64,000 nucleotides of DNA from an uncultured Aquimarina sp. (GCA_947503835.1 CANNFM010000019.1:20559-84558), one strand, 5' to 3'; counted from the stretch's first letter, positions 43,277 through 53,130 are shown. Numbers and translations: made by a program. Notes: generated from the sequence alone by a model not told the origin.

Positions 43277-43864
43277 TTATTCGGTCAGTTTTATTTTCTT
43301 TTTATTCTCGTAACGAAATTCATTCAATTCAGTTAAATCGGTCGCAATTTTGTCTTTCCATTCAGCAACTTTTTGTTCATTTCGACCGCTTTCGGTTTCT
43401 CTCATTAATTTTAGTCGGCTTTCAGAGAATTCTGCCATTATTTCATTATTTATTTGATTTACGATATCAAAACCTTTAGAGATTTTACTTTTCTGTTTCA
43501 AAACTCGTTTTCTAAATTTTCGTGCATTAACTTCGGATAGGTCAAATTGCATTTGCTGAAAGTTAATATACCTTTCAATATCAACAATTTTGGTTGTATC
43601 GATCCAAGATGCATTTCCTAAAAAGATGTTTTCGATTTTTTGATTCAGATTACGTTTCATAAAGTCAAATCCACCAATTGCATGAGAAATCATAAATTGA
43701 CTATAGACAGCGTCATTATTTTCATTACTGATTTTGATTTTAAAATCAGTAATAATCAATTTATCTTCCGAACTCCATCTTTTTTGTCCGTCTTGTAAAT
43801 TTTGTCCTACGCTTAAATTCAAACAAAATATGCTTACTAAAAGCCCTAAAAACATTCTATTCAT
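43277..43864 (-). CDS. Exported hypothetical protein
   Basis: This 195-aa protein has a signal peptide (MNRMFLGLLVSIFCLNLSVG) and a mature part that is mostly helical after an N-terminal strand pair (KRWSSEDKLIITDFKIKI). Features include AIGGFDFMKRNLNQKIENIF and a charged C-terminal helix. I recognise no family, though the beginning resembles DUF922-like exported proteins of Bacteroidota in its W-S-x-D-K pattern. Function is unknown. Confidence 0.68.
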   Translation of the reverse strand: MNRMFLGLLVSIFCLNLSVGQNLQDGQKRWSSEDKLIITDFKIKISNENNDAVYSQFMISHAIGGFDFMKRNLNQKIENIFLGNASWIDTTKIVDIERYINFQQMQFDLSEVNARKFRKRVLKQKSKISKGFDIVNQINNEIMAEFSESRLKLMRETESGRNEQKVAEWKDKIATDLTELNEFRYENKKKIKLTE

Positions 43865-44114
43865 TTCTATTTTTTCAATTTGTAAGTAACGTTATGATTT
43901 ATTATTTGGTATTTCACATCGTCTTTTTTACTATTTTAATTTCTTTAATGGATTCAAACTTTTGTCCCAAATCACAATTTGTCCCAGGGAAATTTACTAA
44001 ATTCTGAATAAGAAATAACTGATTTATTCTTAATCGGAGAAAGTAAAATGTTATTTTTGTTTGTTAACGGTTTCATAATTACATGAAATTCAAAATATAA
44101 TATTTTAGGAGTAA

Positions 44115-46016
44115 GTGAGTAAAATTATTACCTATCGTCCGGATATTGATGGTTTAAGGGCAATTTCGGTGTTTCTCGTAATTCTATTTCATGTCGATCT
44201 TTCATTATTTAGTGGTGGGTTTGTTGGCGTCGATGTATTCTTTGTGATTTCGGGCTATTTAATAACGAGTTCTATAAATAAGCAGCTTCTTAGTCATTCG
44301 TTTTCTTTTAAAGAATTTTATGTAAGAAGAATACGAAGGATTATTCCTGTTTTGATTTTTGTTTTAGTGTTGATCACTATTCCTGCGTATTTGTTTTTAT
44401 TTTCCAATGATTTTGAAAGTTATTCTCGAACTGTTTTACATACCATGTTGAGTACTAATAACTTTTATTTATGGTCAACCAATAATGATTATTTTGTCGG
44501 GAATACTGAATTTATGCCTTTGCTGCATACATGGTCTTTATCTGTTGAGGAGCAATTTTATTTGGTTTGGCCCATTTTAATGTTACTCCTTCATCGCTTT
44601 TTGAGTTTAAATAATAGAGTATATGTCGCTAATGCTCTTTTGATTTGTACTATTCTGTTATCTATCTATTTAACAAGAGAAGATAAGTCGATGGCATACT
44701 TTTTATTACCGGCTCGCTTTTTTGAGCCCTTGATGGGAGGGATTTTAGCAATATTGTGGGAGCGAATTCCAAAGCTTACAAAATCAATAAATCACGTCGT
44801 TTCTATTGTAGGAATTTTACTTGTTTTTATACCGGCTATAGTGTTAACCAAAGAGAGTGTTTTTCCGGGTTTAAATGCTCTTTGGCCTTGTTTGGGGGCA
44901 GTGTTGCTAATTTTGTCAGGGAAAGAAAATGGCTCAAAAGGTGTTGTTAATAGTGTATTAGAGTTTCGGGCTATAGTATTTTTAGGTTTACTATCGTATT
45001 CTATGTATTTATGGCATTGGCCAATAATAGTGTTTATAAAATATTTGGGTTTTGAGCTAACATTACCACTAGTTCTAATGACTATTATGGCTACAATTTT
45101 ATTGTCGTATTTTTCTTGGAAATTCATAGAACAGCCTTTTAGATATACATTCAAGTATACTTTTTCGAGAACATTACTATATATCTTACTTCCAAGTATA
45201 ATGGTTGCTGGTTTGATTTATGCAGTAATTGATGGTAAAGATGGGTTTCCTAATCGTTTTCCAGATCTAATTGAATTTAACAGAAAAGTGAATTTTCCTG
45301 ATGAAGTAAGGTCCCAATGTTACAATAAACATAGAATTGGTAATGATAAAGAGTGCAATATAGGAGTAGTTAAAGATAAAGTTGACGGTATTTTGATAGG
45401 GGATTCGTTTGCGAATTATTCCGCTTATTTTGTTGACGTATTAGCTAAAGATGCCAATATGTATTTTGATGTTAGTGCGGCTCCTGGTTATCCGTTATTA
45501 CGCAATTTAGATTTTCCTGATAAATCTGGTGATGACTATGGAAAAAAAAGGTTCGAATATGCTAAAAAAATGGATGTTATTTGCATCGCAGCATTTTGGG
45601 AGGCCATGAGGGTGGATTCAGAAAATTACTATCAAATACTTGAATCTATAAAGGAGTTAGTAGCATTGAAAAAAAATGTAGTTATTATTGATCATTTAAG
45701 GATGACAAGTGAAGTCAATCTACATAAAATGAAATTGCACAAAGCCAAAATGGGTGCTCAATTTTTGAAGAAAGATTTATTAATTCCGTTTTACAAGCGT
45801 CCAGAAAAATATATTATAAGCGAAATCCAGAAAAGATTTCCTTCGGTTACAATTATTGATTTAAATGATATTATGTGTGTTGATGATAAATGTGATTATG
45901 CCTTAAATGAGCAAATCGTTTATCGGGATTTTTATCATTTAAATATAAGTGGAGCAAGGTCGATAGCAGAAAAGTATCTTGAAGAGAAAGGAAACCCTTT
46001 AAGGTCTCTAAAATAA
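44115..46016 (+). CDS. OafA/YrhL-type O-acyltransferase with SGNH domain
   Basis: This 633-aa membrane enzyme is predicted to transfer acyl (often acetyl) groups to surface glycans. The N-terminal acyltransferase-3 domain (about residues 1-345) has around ten membrane helices, with YRPDIDGLRAISVFLVILFH at the start, the family's catalytic His region, and GGFVGVDVFFVISGYLI. A C-terminal SGNH hydrolase-like domain from about residue 390 includes GILIGDSFANY near 431 and a late DFYHLNISGA, giving the Ser/Asp/His set. The start is a GTG at 44115 with an AGGAG ribosome-binding site six bases upstream. Confidence 0.92.
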   Translation: MSKIITYRPDIDGLRAISVFLVILFHVDLSLFSGGFVGVDVFFVISGYLITSSINKQLLSHSFSFKEFYVRRIRRIIPVLIFVLVLITIPAYLFLFSNDFESYSRTVLHTMLSTNNFYLWSTNNDYFVGNTEFMPLLHTWSLSVEEQFYLVWPILMLLLHRFLSLNNRVYVANALLICTILLSIYLTREDKSMAYFLLPARFFEPLMGGILAILWERIPKLTKSINHVVSIVGILLVFIPAIVLTKESVFPGLNALWPCLGAVLLILSGKENGSKGVVNSVLEFRAIVFLGLLSYSMYLWHWPIIVFIKYLGFELTLPLVLMTIMATILLSYFSWKFIEQPFRYTFKYTFSRTLLYILLPSIMVAGLIYAVIDGKDGFPNRFPDLIEFNRKVNFPDEVRSQCYNKHRIGNDKECNIGVVKDKVDGILIGDSFANYSAYFVDVLAKDANMYFDVSAAPGYPLLRNLDFPDKSGDDYGKKRFEYAKKMDVICIAAFWEAMRVDSENYYQILESIKELVALKKNVVIIDHLRMTSEVNLHKMKLHKAKMGAQFLKKDLLIPFYKRPEKYIISEIQKRFPSVTIIDLNDIMCVDDKCDYALNEQIVYRDFYHLNISGARSIAEKYLEEKGNPLRSLK

Positions 46017-46078
46017 CAACCCGGAAAAATAGGTGCCAAAACTAATTTTTTTCGATAAATCAGTATTTTAATTAGTTA

Positions 46079-47278
46079 TTATTTTTTATTGTCATAAGGA
46101 ATGTATCTTTCCCATTGCCAAGGTGTATATATGTCTCCAATTGTGATTTCTAAAAGTTCTTTAAAAATACTTTCAGCATTATCGCTATTTGATAAAATTA
46201 TTATTCCAATCTTTTTTTCTGGAAAAATAATAGAGTAATGTTGAAACCCTTCACCATGGCCTTCTTTAAACATTCCTTGCCCATAAGGTGATTTTAATAA
46301 GCCCCAACCTAGACCATAGCTTAATTGTATTTTATCATTTTCGTCAGTATCTTTCCAAGCCTGAAAACCGAATTGGGTTTTCGATTTTATTCTAATATTT
46401 GGTTTCAATAATATCTTGGTTATTTTTGAATTCTGGTCTTCTTGTTTTAGTATATGTTCTATGAATTTTGAATAGTCAATCATTGTTGTTTCCATAGAAC
46501 CCGCTGCGTTTGCTTCATCTCCTATATCTTTCGGAATAACTTCTTCTGTCGTAGTATGCCCATTACAGAATTGGTCTTCAAACTTTTTTCTCCAGATATA
46601 GCTTGTCATATTCATCTGTAATGGTTTAAATATTCTTTCCTGTGCTAATTCTTCTAATTCTTTTTTAGTTATTTTTTCAAGTACAAATTGTAATAATTTA
46701 ATTCCTTCACCAGAATAACTGTAACGAGTTCCAGGTTCTATTAAAAAACGTATTTTCCCTTCACGAAAAAAATCATTCTCCTTAGTCATCCATCTCCAGT
46801 TTGGAAAACCGGTTGTGTGTGCCAAACACATTCGAGCGGTTATTTTTTCATAACGTTTATCATCTTTGAGGTTTTTGTATCCCTTCCATTCCTTTTCAAA
46901 TTCAAAATCGGGCAACGGTTTGTCAAGATAATCCTGAAGTGGCTTATCAAGGTCTATTATTCCTTCAGTCGCTAATTGTGCCACTAGATACCCGAAGACA
47001 GCTTTACTAAATGATGCTCCATAAAAAACTGTTTTATTTGTGAGGGAATCCTTTTTGTTGAAGTTTGCATATCCAAAGGATTTTTGATATTCTACTTTGT
47101 TGTCATTAAAGATGGTTATTGAAAGACCAGTAACCTTGGCAGAATCTGTAAGAGACCGAATTTTAGCTGTCAATTCTGTTTTAATAACTTCAGAACCATC
47201 TAACTTTTTTAGTTTAACTCGGTTTGTTGTGCATCCCATTAAAAATATAATTAATAGTACTGATAATAGCTCTCTCAT
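46079..47278 (-). CDS. Beta-lactamase-like serine hydrolase, lipoprotein
   Basis: This 399-aa protein is of the class C beta-lactamase/DD-peptidase (AmpC-like) superfamily. It has a lipoprotein signal with lipobox LMGC (Cys16). The active-site SxxK is S89-F-S-K92 in GASFSKAVFG. The second motif is YSYSGEG, where the family has YSN or YxN-like. The third region has HGEGFQHYS. Such periplasmic lipoproteins include esterases, peptidases and some with no beta-lactam activity, so resistance is not implied. It is monocistronic. Confidence 0.86.
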   Translation of the reverse strand: MRELLSVLLIIFLMGCTTNRVKLKKLDGSEVIKTELTAKIRSLTDSAKVTGLSITIFNDNKVEYQKSFGYANFNKKDSLTNKTVFYGASFSKAVFGYLVAQLATEGIIDLDKPLQDYLDKPLPDFEFEKEWKGYKNLKDDKRYEKITARMCLAHTTGFPNWRWMTKENDFFREGKIRFLIEPGTRYSYSGEGIKLLQFVLEKITKKELEELAQERIFKPLQMNMTSYIWRKKFEDQFCNGHTTTEEVIPKDIGDEANAAGSMETTMIDYSKFIEHILKQEDQNSKITKILLKPNIRIKSKTQFGFQAWKDTDENDKIQLSYGLGWGLLKSPYGQGMFKEGHGEGFQHYSIIFPEKKIGIIILSNSDNAESIFKELLEITIGDIYTPWQWERYIPYDNKK

Positions 47279-47560
47279 TTAATTTTTTTTAATTGTTGTA
47301 AACTATGTTTTAACAATGTTTAATTTCATATCTGTAATTTTCCGAATCATTGAATTCGTACTCTAAGTTTACACTATATTTTGACGTAACCAGATTGATA
47401 CTTGTATATCTCCTATGTACTTTTCATCAAAGACCCTTAAAAATACATTTCTATAATTAATCGTAATTACATATTGGCATTTCGTTGTTTTTTAGTTTTT
47501 ATATCAATCGTTTTTTATTCAGATTCTAAGTTTAGAACTCCTTCTGTTTTCCTGTGTGAA

Positions 47561-48103
47561 TTATTGATGCAAAACATATCTAGGAGGTTTTAGCCCATTC
47601 AGTCGCATATAGACAAGTATTTGTCCTCTGTGATGTGTTATGTGGTCAGCAAGTAATAGGAAAATTTGTCGTTTCGTTCTATTTAATCCTAAATAGTCTA
47701 ATCTATCATTAAACTTAGTTGTATCAAATTCAGTTATTAATTTTATTGTTTCATTAAATGTTTTGTCAATTGCGGCAATCATCTCCTTTTTAGATTTATT
47801 GTCAACTTTAAGTTCTGTGTCTGTATTCCAATCTCTTGCTTTACGTCCACCCAATAAAGTTTGACTATGCCAATCCATTGCCCAAGCAATATGCATTAAA
47901 TTTTCTGCAAAACTCATTGACTCTGGTGATGCTTTAAATTTATATTTGTCTTCTGGCATTTCCTCGGCAACAAGAATCAAGTACTTCCGAGAATTTTCTA
48001 ATCGTTCTAAATAGTCCTTTATAAAATCATTTTGTTGTGCAAGTACGGGTGAAGTAAATGAAGAAAATAGTATTGTCAAAGTCAGAATTAATATGCTTTT
48101 CAT
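47561..48103 (-). CDS. DinB-family protein, exported
   Basis: This 180-aa protein has a signal peptide (residues 1-22, ending VLAQ) followed by a four-helix DinB-type bundle. Conserved His positions for metal binding are in FAENLMHIAWAMDWHSQ and in LLADHITHHRGQILVYMRLNG. DinB-superfamily proteins are thiol- or metal-dependent in some cases, with unknown roles in most. It is the left-most gene associated with the cassette-like inverted repeats, with one at its 5' side. Confidence 0.87.
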   Translation of the reverse strand: MKSILILTLTILFSSFTSPVLAQQNDFIKDYLERLENSRKYLILVAEEMPEDKYKFKASPESMSFAENLMHIAWAMDWHSQTLLGGRKARDWNTDTELKVDNKSKKEMIAAIDKTFNETIKLITEFDTTKFNDRLDYLGLNRTKRQIFLLLADHITHHRGQILVYMRLNGLKPPRYVLHQ

Positions 48104-48156
48104 ATTATTATATTTTATTTAGTTCTCAATTTTAGTTGAGTTTTTCACAATAAATG

Positions 48157-48286
48157 GTAACGGTTTTGTATAAGGTTAGTTGTGTTGCTTAAGCACCTAA
48201 TATAGCAAATACAAACCGAACAGAAAATCCACGAGGATTTTCGTAAGTAGGCTTGCACTAGCAATTAATTTTATATGTTGTTGTTA
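48157..48286 (-). repeat. attC-like inverted repeat 1
   Basis: On the plus strand, ends GTAAC (48157) and GTTGTTAT are followed inward by TGTATAAGGTTAGTTG and its partner CAATTAATTTTATATG. The layout is like the other elements: end box, asymmetric loop, then a stem. Confidence 0.62.
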
Positions 48287-48343
48287 TTTCGTTGATTTTT
48301 ATTTTTCAGATTTCATGCGGTAAAATTCCTATTTTAAACATCA

Positions 48344-49198
48344 TTATTTTAAACCATTGATAGTTTCAATCATGTATTTAGAAAAATTTGTTTCAGCTGT
48401 ATTATATCCTACATGTTGTAATCTAATATTTTGTTCTTTATCTATTATCAATAAAGTTGGTAATCCCAATTGCTGAAATTTTAGTAATTTATAGATTTCA
48501 CTATTATGGTCATATGCGAACTGAAATTTATACTCATGGTTTTTTATAAATTCCTTGAATTTTTCTGGAGTGTCACCACCTAAATCAGCATTTATAATAT
48601 AAAAAACGACATCATCCCTTTCTTTAAATACCTTTTGTATTTTATCCAATTCCTTGAGCTCTTGGACGCAAGGTTTGCACCATGTTCCGAAGAAATCTAG
48701 AATCACGATTTTTCCTTTCAAAGTTTCAGAATCAATTACATTTCCTGACATTTCATTTATTGAAAACACAGGAAGTTGTTCAAACCGAGTCTGAGTTAAA
48801 CGATTTTCTAAGTCTTTAGGAATTACTTTTATTGCCATAAACAACATAGTTATCGTTAATAACGCAAGGGATGCTAGTATTTTTTGTTTATGATTTTTAT
48901 AAAGTAATCCTAAAAAAGTTGTTGCAAAATATATTGGAACAAAGTACCATAATTCTGGGATTTCTTCTAAAACCAACATTATGAATATTAATAAATAAAT
49001 CATTGTTATTAATACTGTCACTAATAAAAAGTGTTTTTTGAAATTGGAGTTAATTAAACCCGCAATAAGAAATATAAAGGCTCCCAAAAATAGAAGTATT
49101 TGAAAGTTCATAGTAATTTTTAGCATTACTATAACCATAATAAGAGTTACCACTATTCCTGTTAAAAATGGTTTAAGGTATTTTTTTATAGTTGTCAT
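48344..49198 (-). CDS. Membrane-anchored TlpA-like thioredoxin
   Basis: With the ATG at 49198 this is a 284-aa protein. The N-terminal 130 residues contain about four membrane helices. A TlpA/AhpC-type thioredoxin domain follows with the active site TWCKPC, cysteines at about 174 and 177, and the cis-Pro segment GLPTLLIID. It would face the periplasm. It lies about 70 bases downstream of the AraC-type gene on the same strand. Function may be disulfide reduction for a nearby protein. Confidence 0.86.
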   Translation of the reverse strand: MTTIKKYLKPFLTGIVVTLIMVIVMLKITMNFQILLFLGAFIFLIAGLINSNFKKHFLLVTVLITMIYLLIFIMLVLEEIPELWYFVPIYFATTFLGLLYKNHKQKILASLALLTITMLFMAIKVIPKDLENRLTQTRFEQLPVFSINEMSGNVIDSETLKGKIVILDFFGTWCKPCVQELKELDKIQKVFKERDDVVFYIINADLGGDTPEKFKEFIKNHEYKFQFAYDHNSEIYKLLKFQQLGLPTLLIIDKEQNIRLQHVGYNTAETNFSKYMIETINGLK

Positions 49199-49267
49199 TT
49201 TAAATTGTTTTATAATGTAAAAATGACAAATGAATTTCAAGAAAAAGTATATCTACTTGTACTCGGA

Positions 49268-50320
49268 CTAACTTTTTTGTTTTTCTCTAAATTGAGTAGG
49301 TGTTAATCCAGTATTTTTTTTAAAAATAGAATTAAATGTTGCTTTATTAGAAAAACCACTAGTGTACATGATTTCTTTGATAGGGCTGTTAGAGTCTTGG
49401 AGGTTTTTTTTTACTAATTCTAGCCTGTAATGATTTATAAAATCATAAAAATTTCTTTCATATTTTTTATTTATTATATGTGATAAATTTCTTGGGGAAA
49501 TCGATAATTTATCTGATAAATCTTGTAATGAAATCTCGAACTCTAAATAGGGTTTTTCATTCTCAATATAATTATTAAGCTTATCTATGTATGAATTGAA
49601 TAGCTCTTCAGGAATTAAATACTCCTTTGAAATTGTAGTTTTCACATTCTCTTCTTTAAATCCTTTGAATAAGTTTACTTGTTTTAATCCCAAATAATAA
49701 AAACAATTAATTAGAATTAGTGTTAGAGAGTAGATAATTAAAATCAAGATATCCTTTATAAAAAAGGATTGAAAATAGCTCTCTAAAAGCATCACAACAA
49801 TTATCGTTAGTTGTATATAAATCAATATTTCCAACCAAAATAGGCTAATATTATAAAAAGAAGATGTCGTGCTTTTTAATAGTTTTCTATATTTAAATAA
49901 TGTGCGTAATGCAATACTTAAGTAGACTATAAAATGAATTGTAACTGCTAAACCTATAAGATTTATTTTGTCAAATATTTGATTATCAAAAACAACTAAT
50001 CCAATTAAAGTAATTAAAGCTGGTATAAAATGAACGCCAATCTTTTTATAATCTATGGTTTCTAAAATCAAACTTTTAGTATATAAATAGTAAATGGGAC
50101 CATAAATAAGTCCGAAGAAGGGGCCTAAAAAAAATTGATTTGATGGATTATATTTTTCAAAAAGCATATAGCTGAAATGAAAAATAATTAATAGACAAAT
50201 AGTAATCAGAACTTTAGTAAAAAGAGGTTTAGGTTTTTTGTTAAATAGTAGAGATAAGATAAATAGTAAAGATTGATATATTATTAAAACACCGATTATA
50301 TCTACTATAGTTACTTTCAT
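49268..50320 (-). CDS. AraC-family regulator with N-terminal membrane domain
   Basis: With the ATG at 50320 this is a 350-aa protein. The first 220 residues contain around seven membrane helices. The C-terminal HTH region (about 245-348) has two helix-turn-helix motifs with the AraC signature SDKLSISPRNLSHIINKKY and TSGFSNKATFNSIFKKNTG, followed by LTPTQFR. Membrane-anchored AraC proteins are common in Flavobacteria and sense an external signal. It may regulate the adjacent TlpA-like gene. Confidence 0.87.
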   Translation of the reverse strand: MKVTIVDIIGVLIIYQSLLFILSLLFNKKPKPLFTKVLITICLLIIFHFSYMLFEKYNPSNQFFLGPFFGLIYGPIYYLYTKSLILETIDYKKIGVHFIPALITLIGLVVFDNQIFDKINLIGLAVTIHFIVYLSIALRTLFKYRKLLKSTTSSFYNISLFWLEILIYIQLTIIVVMLLESYFQSFFIKDILILIIYSLTLILINCFYYLGLKQVNLFKGFKEENVKTTISKEYLIPEELFNSYIDKLNNYIENEKPYLEFEISLQDLSDKLSISPRNLSHIINKKYERNFYDFINHYRLELVKKNLQDSNSPIKEIMYTSGFSNKATFNSIFKKNTGLTPTQFREKQKS

Positions 50321-50357
50321 TTTTGTATACATCTTTCGGGACGGGTCACAATGAATG

Positions 50358-50417
50358 ACAACGGTTGAGCTATGTTCGATTGAGCCCAAATCCCGTATTG
50401 TTTATAGTTTTTGTTAT
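50358..50417 (-). repeat. attC-like inverted repeat 2
   Basis: ACAAC (50358) is followed by GGTTG and then AGCTATGTTCGAT. The other end gives ACTATAAACAATAC and AAC on the complementary strand. It is short, with little central sequence. Confidence 0.62.
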
Positions 50418-50428
50418 CTGCCGCTTTT

Positions 50429-51220
50429 TCAAGGTTTAATTTCATCAATCCATTCTTTAGCCAGTTTTTCTACATAATCTGTAAAATATTTTACTCCGTT
50501 GATTCTGTGAAATGTATATTCAGGTTGGTCTTCTAAAAACTCAACATTATCGAAACTATGGTCGTGAGAGAATAATAATACTTCACTATTTTTTGGATTG
50601 TAAAAGGTCAAAGCTCCGTTGGCTTCATGCACAAATGATATAAAATCACTAGAATCGATTTTTGATTTTTGGTATTCATTGCACATATCATCATAATAAT
50701 CGTCCCAGTCTCCAATTCCTTTACTACACTTCGATTTTAAAAATAAAAAGTTCTGATTGTTTGCTAAACAAGGTTCAGGCTCATTGTAAGACTCTTTAAT
50801 TCCGCCAATTGAGTTTAATAAGGTTTGATGTTCTTTGGTTAGTTTAAGTTCAGATACGGTATCCGGTTCAATTTTGCTTAGCCATCCACAACTTAAATCA
50901 TCAATATCATTCCAAGAGAATAGTTTGAAAGGTTGTTCGTTAATTTTTAGATTAAGAATTCGTGCTTTTTGGACAAGTTCAGTCAATTTGGGAAATGTAC
51001 TTTGAAACTCACTGCTCAGAAATAAATTATCCTCGATTCCTAATAATTCGACTTTGTCAGTGGCTTTTATGAACCAAGTAATGTCTCTTTTAAATTCTTC
51101 AAAATCTGGATTCGTCAATTCTCGTTTTTTTAGGTTACAGATAATTTTTAATATATGAATCGGAGCAAGGCAAGTATACCTGAACCAATTAATTATACAC
51201 GTCTTAAGTTTGATTCTCAA
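50429..51220 (-). CDS. Hypothetical protein, possibly SUKH/SMI1-KNR4-like
   Basis: This protein of up to 263 aa has no ATG near its 5' end and the frame opens at a TTG, so the start is uncertain. Residues from about 125 onward (LKLTKEHQTLLNSIGGI, followed by aromatic- and acidic-rich segments such as GDWDDYYDDM and FVHEANGALTFYNPKNSEV) recall SMI1/KNR4 (SUKH) immunity-type proteins. This is a weak resemblance and should be tested by profile search. It lies between two attC-like repeats of the cassette array. Confidence 0.5.
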   Translation of the reverse strand: MRIKLKTCIINWFRYTCLAPIHILKIICNLKKRELTNPDFEEFKRDITWFIKATDKVELLGIEDNLFLSSEFQSTFPKLTELVQKARILNLKINEQPFKLFSWNDIDDLSCGWLSKIEPDTVSELKLTKEHQTLLNSIGGIKESYNEPEPCLANNQNFLFLKSKCSKGIGDWDDYYDDMCNEYQKSKIDSSDFISFVHEANGALTFYNPKNSEVLLFSHDHSFDNVEFLEDQPEYTFHRINGVKYFTDYVEKLAKEWIDEIKP

Positions 51221-51230
51221 TAAATTGTAG

Positions 51231-51662
51231 TTACATTCTCATGGGAGTCATTGTCCGCATTTTAAGTCGCCATTTCCCTTCCTCTTTAATGAAAGTACTT
51301 GAATATCGAATTTTTTCAGGAACAGGTTTCTTCATAATTGTCCCTTTCATTTCAAGAATTCCAACAACTATTCCGACGTCTCCAGTTGTAATAATTTTGT
51401 CTATGGTTACATTCAATGCTGAAATATTCAAATTGACTACGCCACCTATCGCTTGCTTTTTATTTTCTATCATTCCTGGAGCAGCAATCAATATAAAATC
51501 GTCAGTTGCGATTTCATGTAAAGGTTTAGTATTTTTGTTTAATGCATATTCCGAGAATAGGTATTCATTCAGTTCTTTCAATCTCATTTTTTGATTTTCA
51601 TCTGAGTCTTGCCCAAAGATTGTTAATGGAATAATTAATAAAACAATCAGTAAATTTTTCAT
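51231..51662 (-). CDS. DUF4440/NTF2-like exported protein
   Basis: This 143-aa exported protein has a signal peptide (MKNLLIVLLIIPLTIFG) and the NTF2-like cone fold of the DUF4440 type, with LNEYLFSEYALNKNTKPLHEI and the later EKIRYSSTFIKEEGKWRLKM. The family includes enzymes with hydrophobic pockets and many proteins of unknown role. It lies between attC-like repeats 2 and 3, with only ten bases to the next gene. Confidence 0.84.
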   Translation of the reverse strand: MKNLLIVLLIIPLTIFGQDSDENQKMRLKELNEYLFSEYALNKNTKPLHEIATDDFILIAAPGMIENKKQAIGGVVNLNISALNVTIDKIITTGDVGIVVGILEMKGTIMKKPVPEKIRYSSTFIKEEGKWRLKMRTMTPMRM

Positions 51663-51685
51663 AATAGTATTTTTTTATAATTACT

Positions 51686-51736
51686 CACAACGGTTAATGT
51701 AAAAAATCGTTTTGCTGCTTTTTACATAGTGTTGTG
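51686..51736 (-). repeat. attC-like inverted repeat 3
   Basis: CACAAC (51686) then GGTTA then ATGTAAAAA; the far end gives TTTTTACAT, AGT, GTTGTG. Stem and box are perfect, and the loop is asymmetric (5 nt against 3 nt). It is the shortest and clearest copy. Confidence 0.75.
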
Positions 51737-52243
51737 GGTAGTTTTTATTTCAGTTATTCTTGCTAAATGATGGTCATCGTGTTCTGCTACAAACAAAAAC
51801 AAATCCATTGTTCTCATTGGTTTTTTTAGTCTCGGATGTAGGGCGGTTTTGTATACTTCCTGTTCTTTCAGTTCAATTAATTTATCCAAAGTTATTTTCC
51901 GTAAATCCTGAAATTGTGATAGCAAATTATTAATGTCTGTTTTATTGTGTTGGGCTATGTCGGTCTTTTTATTTTCCAAATCAGTCGACCTTAAATATTC
52001 CTTATTTGCCAATATGTCGTCAAGTCGTCCTTGCCATAGTGGTTCTAAATCAATCAGATGCCCGATGTTTTCTTTTATAGACCATTTTTCATCTGGTTTT
52101 ACTTCCAACAATTCGGGTGGAATTCGTTCAATTTTAGTTTTTAAACGTATAAAGGTTCCATCAAGTCGTTCAATAATTGATGGAAAAATATTCTGCTGAA
52201 AGGAAAAATCAAATTTTCGTTCAAACCATTTTATTTGTTGCAT
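51722..52243 (-). CDS. DinB-family protein
   Basis: With the ATG at 52243 this is a 173-aa cytoplasmic DinB-superfamily four-helix protein with a conserved His in WSIKENIGHLIDLEPLWQGRL and HDDHHLARI near the C-terminus. It ends THNTM, and these last codons lie inside attC-like repeat 3, as is typical of genes in integron cassettes. A longer start is possible but would enter repeat 4. Confidence 0.85.
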   Translation of the reverse strand: MQQIKWFERKFDFSFQQNIFPSIIERLDGTFIRLKTKIERIPPELLEVKPDEKWSIKENIGHLIDLEPLWQGRLDDILANKEYLRSTDLENKKTDIAQHNKTDINNLLSQFQDLRKITLDKLIELKEQEVYKTALHPRLKKPMRTMDLFLFVAEHDDHHLARITEIKTTHNTM

Positions 52244-52263
52244 AATATTCGTTTTAATTACCC

Positions 52264-52325
52264 ACAACGTCTCGGCTATGGGCAGTAGTATCCCATAGGG
52301 CGCTATTACATATAGGTTTTGTTAT
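52264..52325 (-). repeat. attC-like inverted repeat 4
   Basis: ACAAC (52264) then GTCTC then GGCTATGGGCAGTAG. The other end, read on the opposite strand, gives ATAAC, AAA, ACCTATATGTAATAG. The repeat supplies the stop of the next gene (HNKTYM, stop). Confidence 0.62.
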
Positions 52326-53070
52326 GGGCTGATTTTTTTAATCGTTCTATTAATTCGTTATATTTTTTGTCCTCTGAATTTCCATCTTCATCAACTTCAA
52401 ATTGATTTATTAGTCCCCATTCTATATGGTTCAGGATTAATTTATTCTGATCTTTATCATTAATTTTGACAAGCTGCTCAATGACTAAATCTGGATTACA
52501 AATGAAGCAGTCTCCTATAGAAAATGAAGGCATTTCATTAGCAGATCCTTTGTCAGACCAAATTGTCGCAAAGAACTTGTTTATTATTTCGGCATCATTA
52601 GTTGAACAGAAATAATAAGGAATTATTTGAAGTATTGGGTCATACTTCATGTCATTGTAATACTCGAGTTCTCTTACGGTTGTTCTGTACGCAAGACTGT
52701 CTTTCGATTTCCAAGCGGTTCTAAAATTGTCAGCTAAGGTTTTTTGTCTGTCGAGTACTTTAGTTATAATTTCTTTGAGTGCTTTATCGTCAATATTCTT
52801 AAGTTCTTGAATCCTGCTTTTGTGGATAAAACCTTCAATTTGTCTTCCTTTCCAAGCGGTTACCTTAGTCCAATCTTTGTTTTCGTCAAACTTGAAGTAG
52901 AAGAAGTCTTCATTATATAAAGTGTCAATTACTTTAAAGTCAGTTCCTGGTCCACTGCGAACATTTGTAAAGCCATCCGAATCCTTAATAATAGCAGGTC
53001 CATTCTGTGCCAAAAGAGACAAAGAACAGAAAGTCAAAATGGTCAATATGTAGTGTTTCAATGTCATCAT
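52306..53070 (-). CDS. Exported SH3-domain protein
   Basis: This 254-aa protein has a signal peptide (residues 1-21, cut near LLAQ). An SH3b-type domain is at about residues 24-80, recognised by DGFTNVRSGPGTDFKVIDTL, FKFDENKDWTKVTAW and GFIHKSRI. The rest is helical and unassigned. Bacterial SH3 domains often bind cell-wall peptides. The last codons (HNKTYM) come from attC-like repeat 4. Confidence 0.85.
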   Translation of the reverse strand: MMTLKHYILTILTFCSLSLLAQNGPAIIKDSDGFTNVRSGPGTDFKVIDTLYNEDFFYFKFDENKDWTKVTAWKGRQIEGFIHKSRIQELKNIDDKALKEIITKVLDRQKTLADNFRTAWKSKDSLAYRTTVRELEYYNDMKYDPILQIIPYYFCSTNDAEIINKFFATIWSDKGSANEMPSFSIGDCFICNPDLVIEQLVKINDKDQNKLILNHIEWGLINQFEVDEDGNSEDKKYNELIERLKKSAHNKTYM

Positions 53071-53082
53071 TTTTGCTTGCCC

Positions 53083-53130
53083 ATAACAGTTAGTGTATGA
53101 GTTGTTTTAATGGCTTATTTACGCGGTTAG
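53083..53130 (-). repeat. attC-like inverted repeat 5
   Basis: ATAAC (53083) then AGTTA then GTGTATGAG. The other end on the opposite strand gives CTAAC, CGC, GTAAATAAG. It supplies the stop of the SRPBCC gene. Confidence 0.6.

Noticed and set aside
50429..51220. Extension of the SUKH-like call to a firm immunity-gene annotation
   Set aside because: Only loose motif similarity is present and no partner toxin is encoded next to it, so the entry stays as a hypothetical with a possible family.
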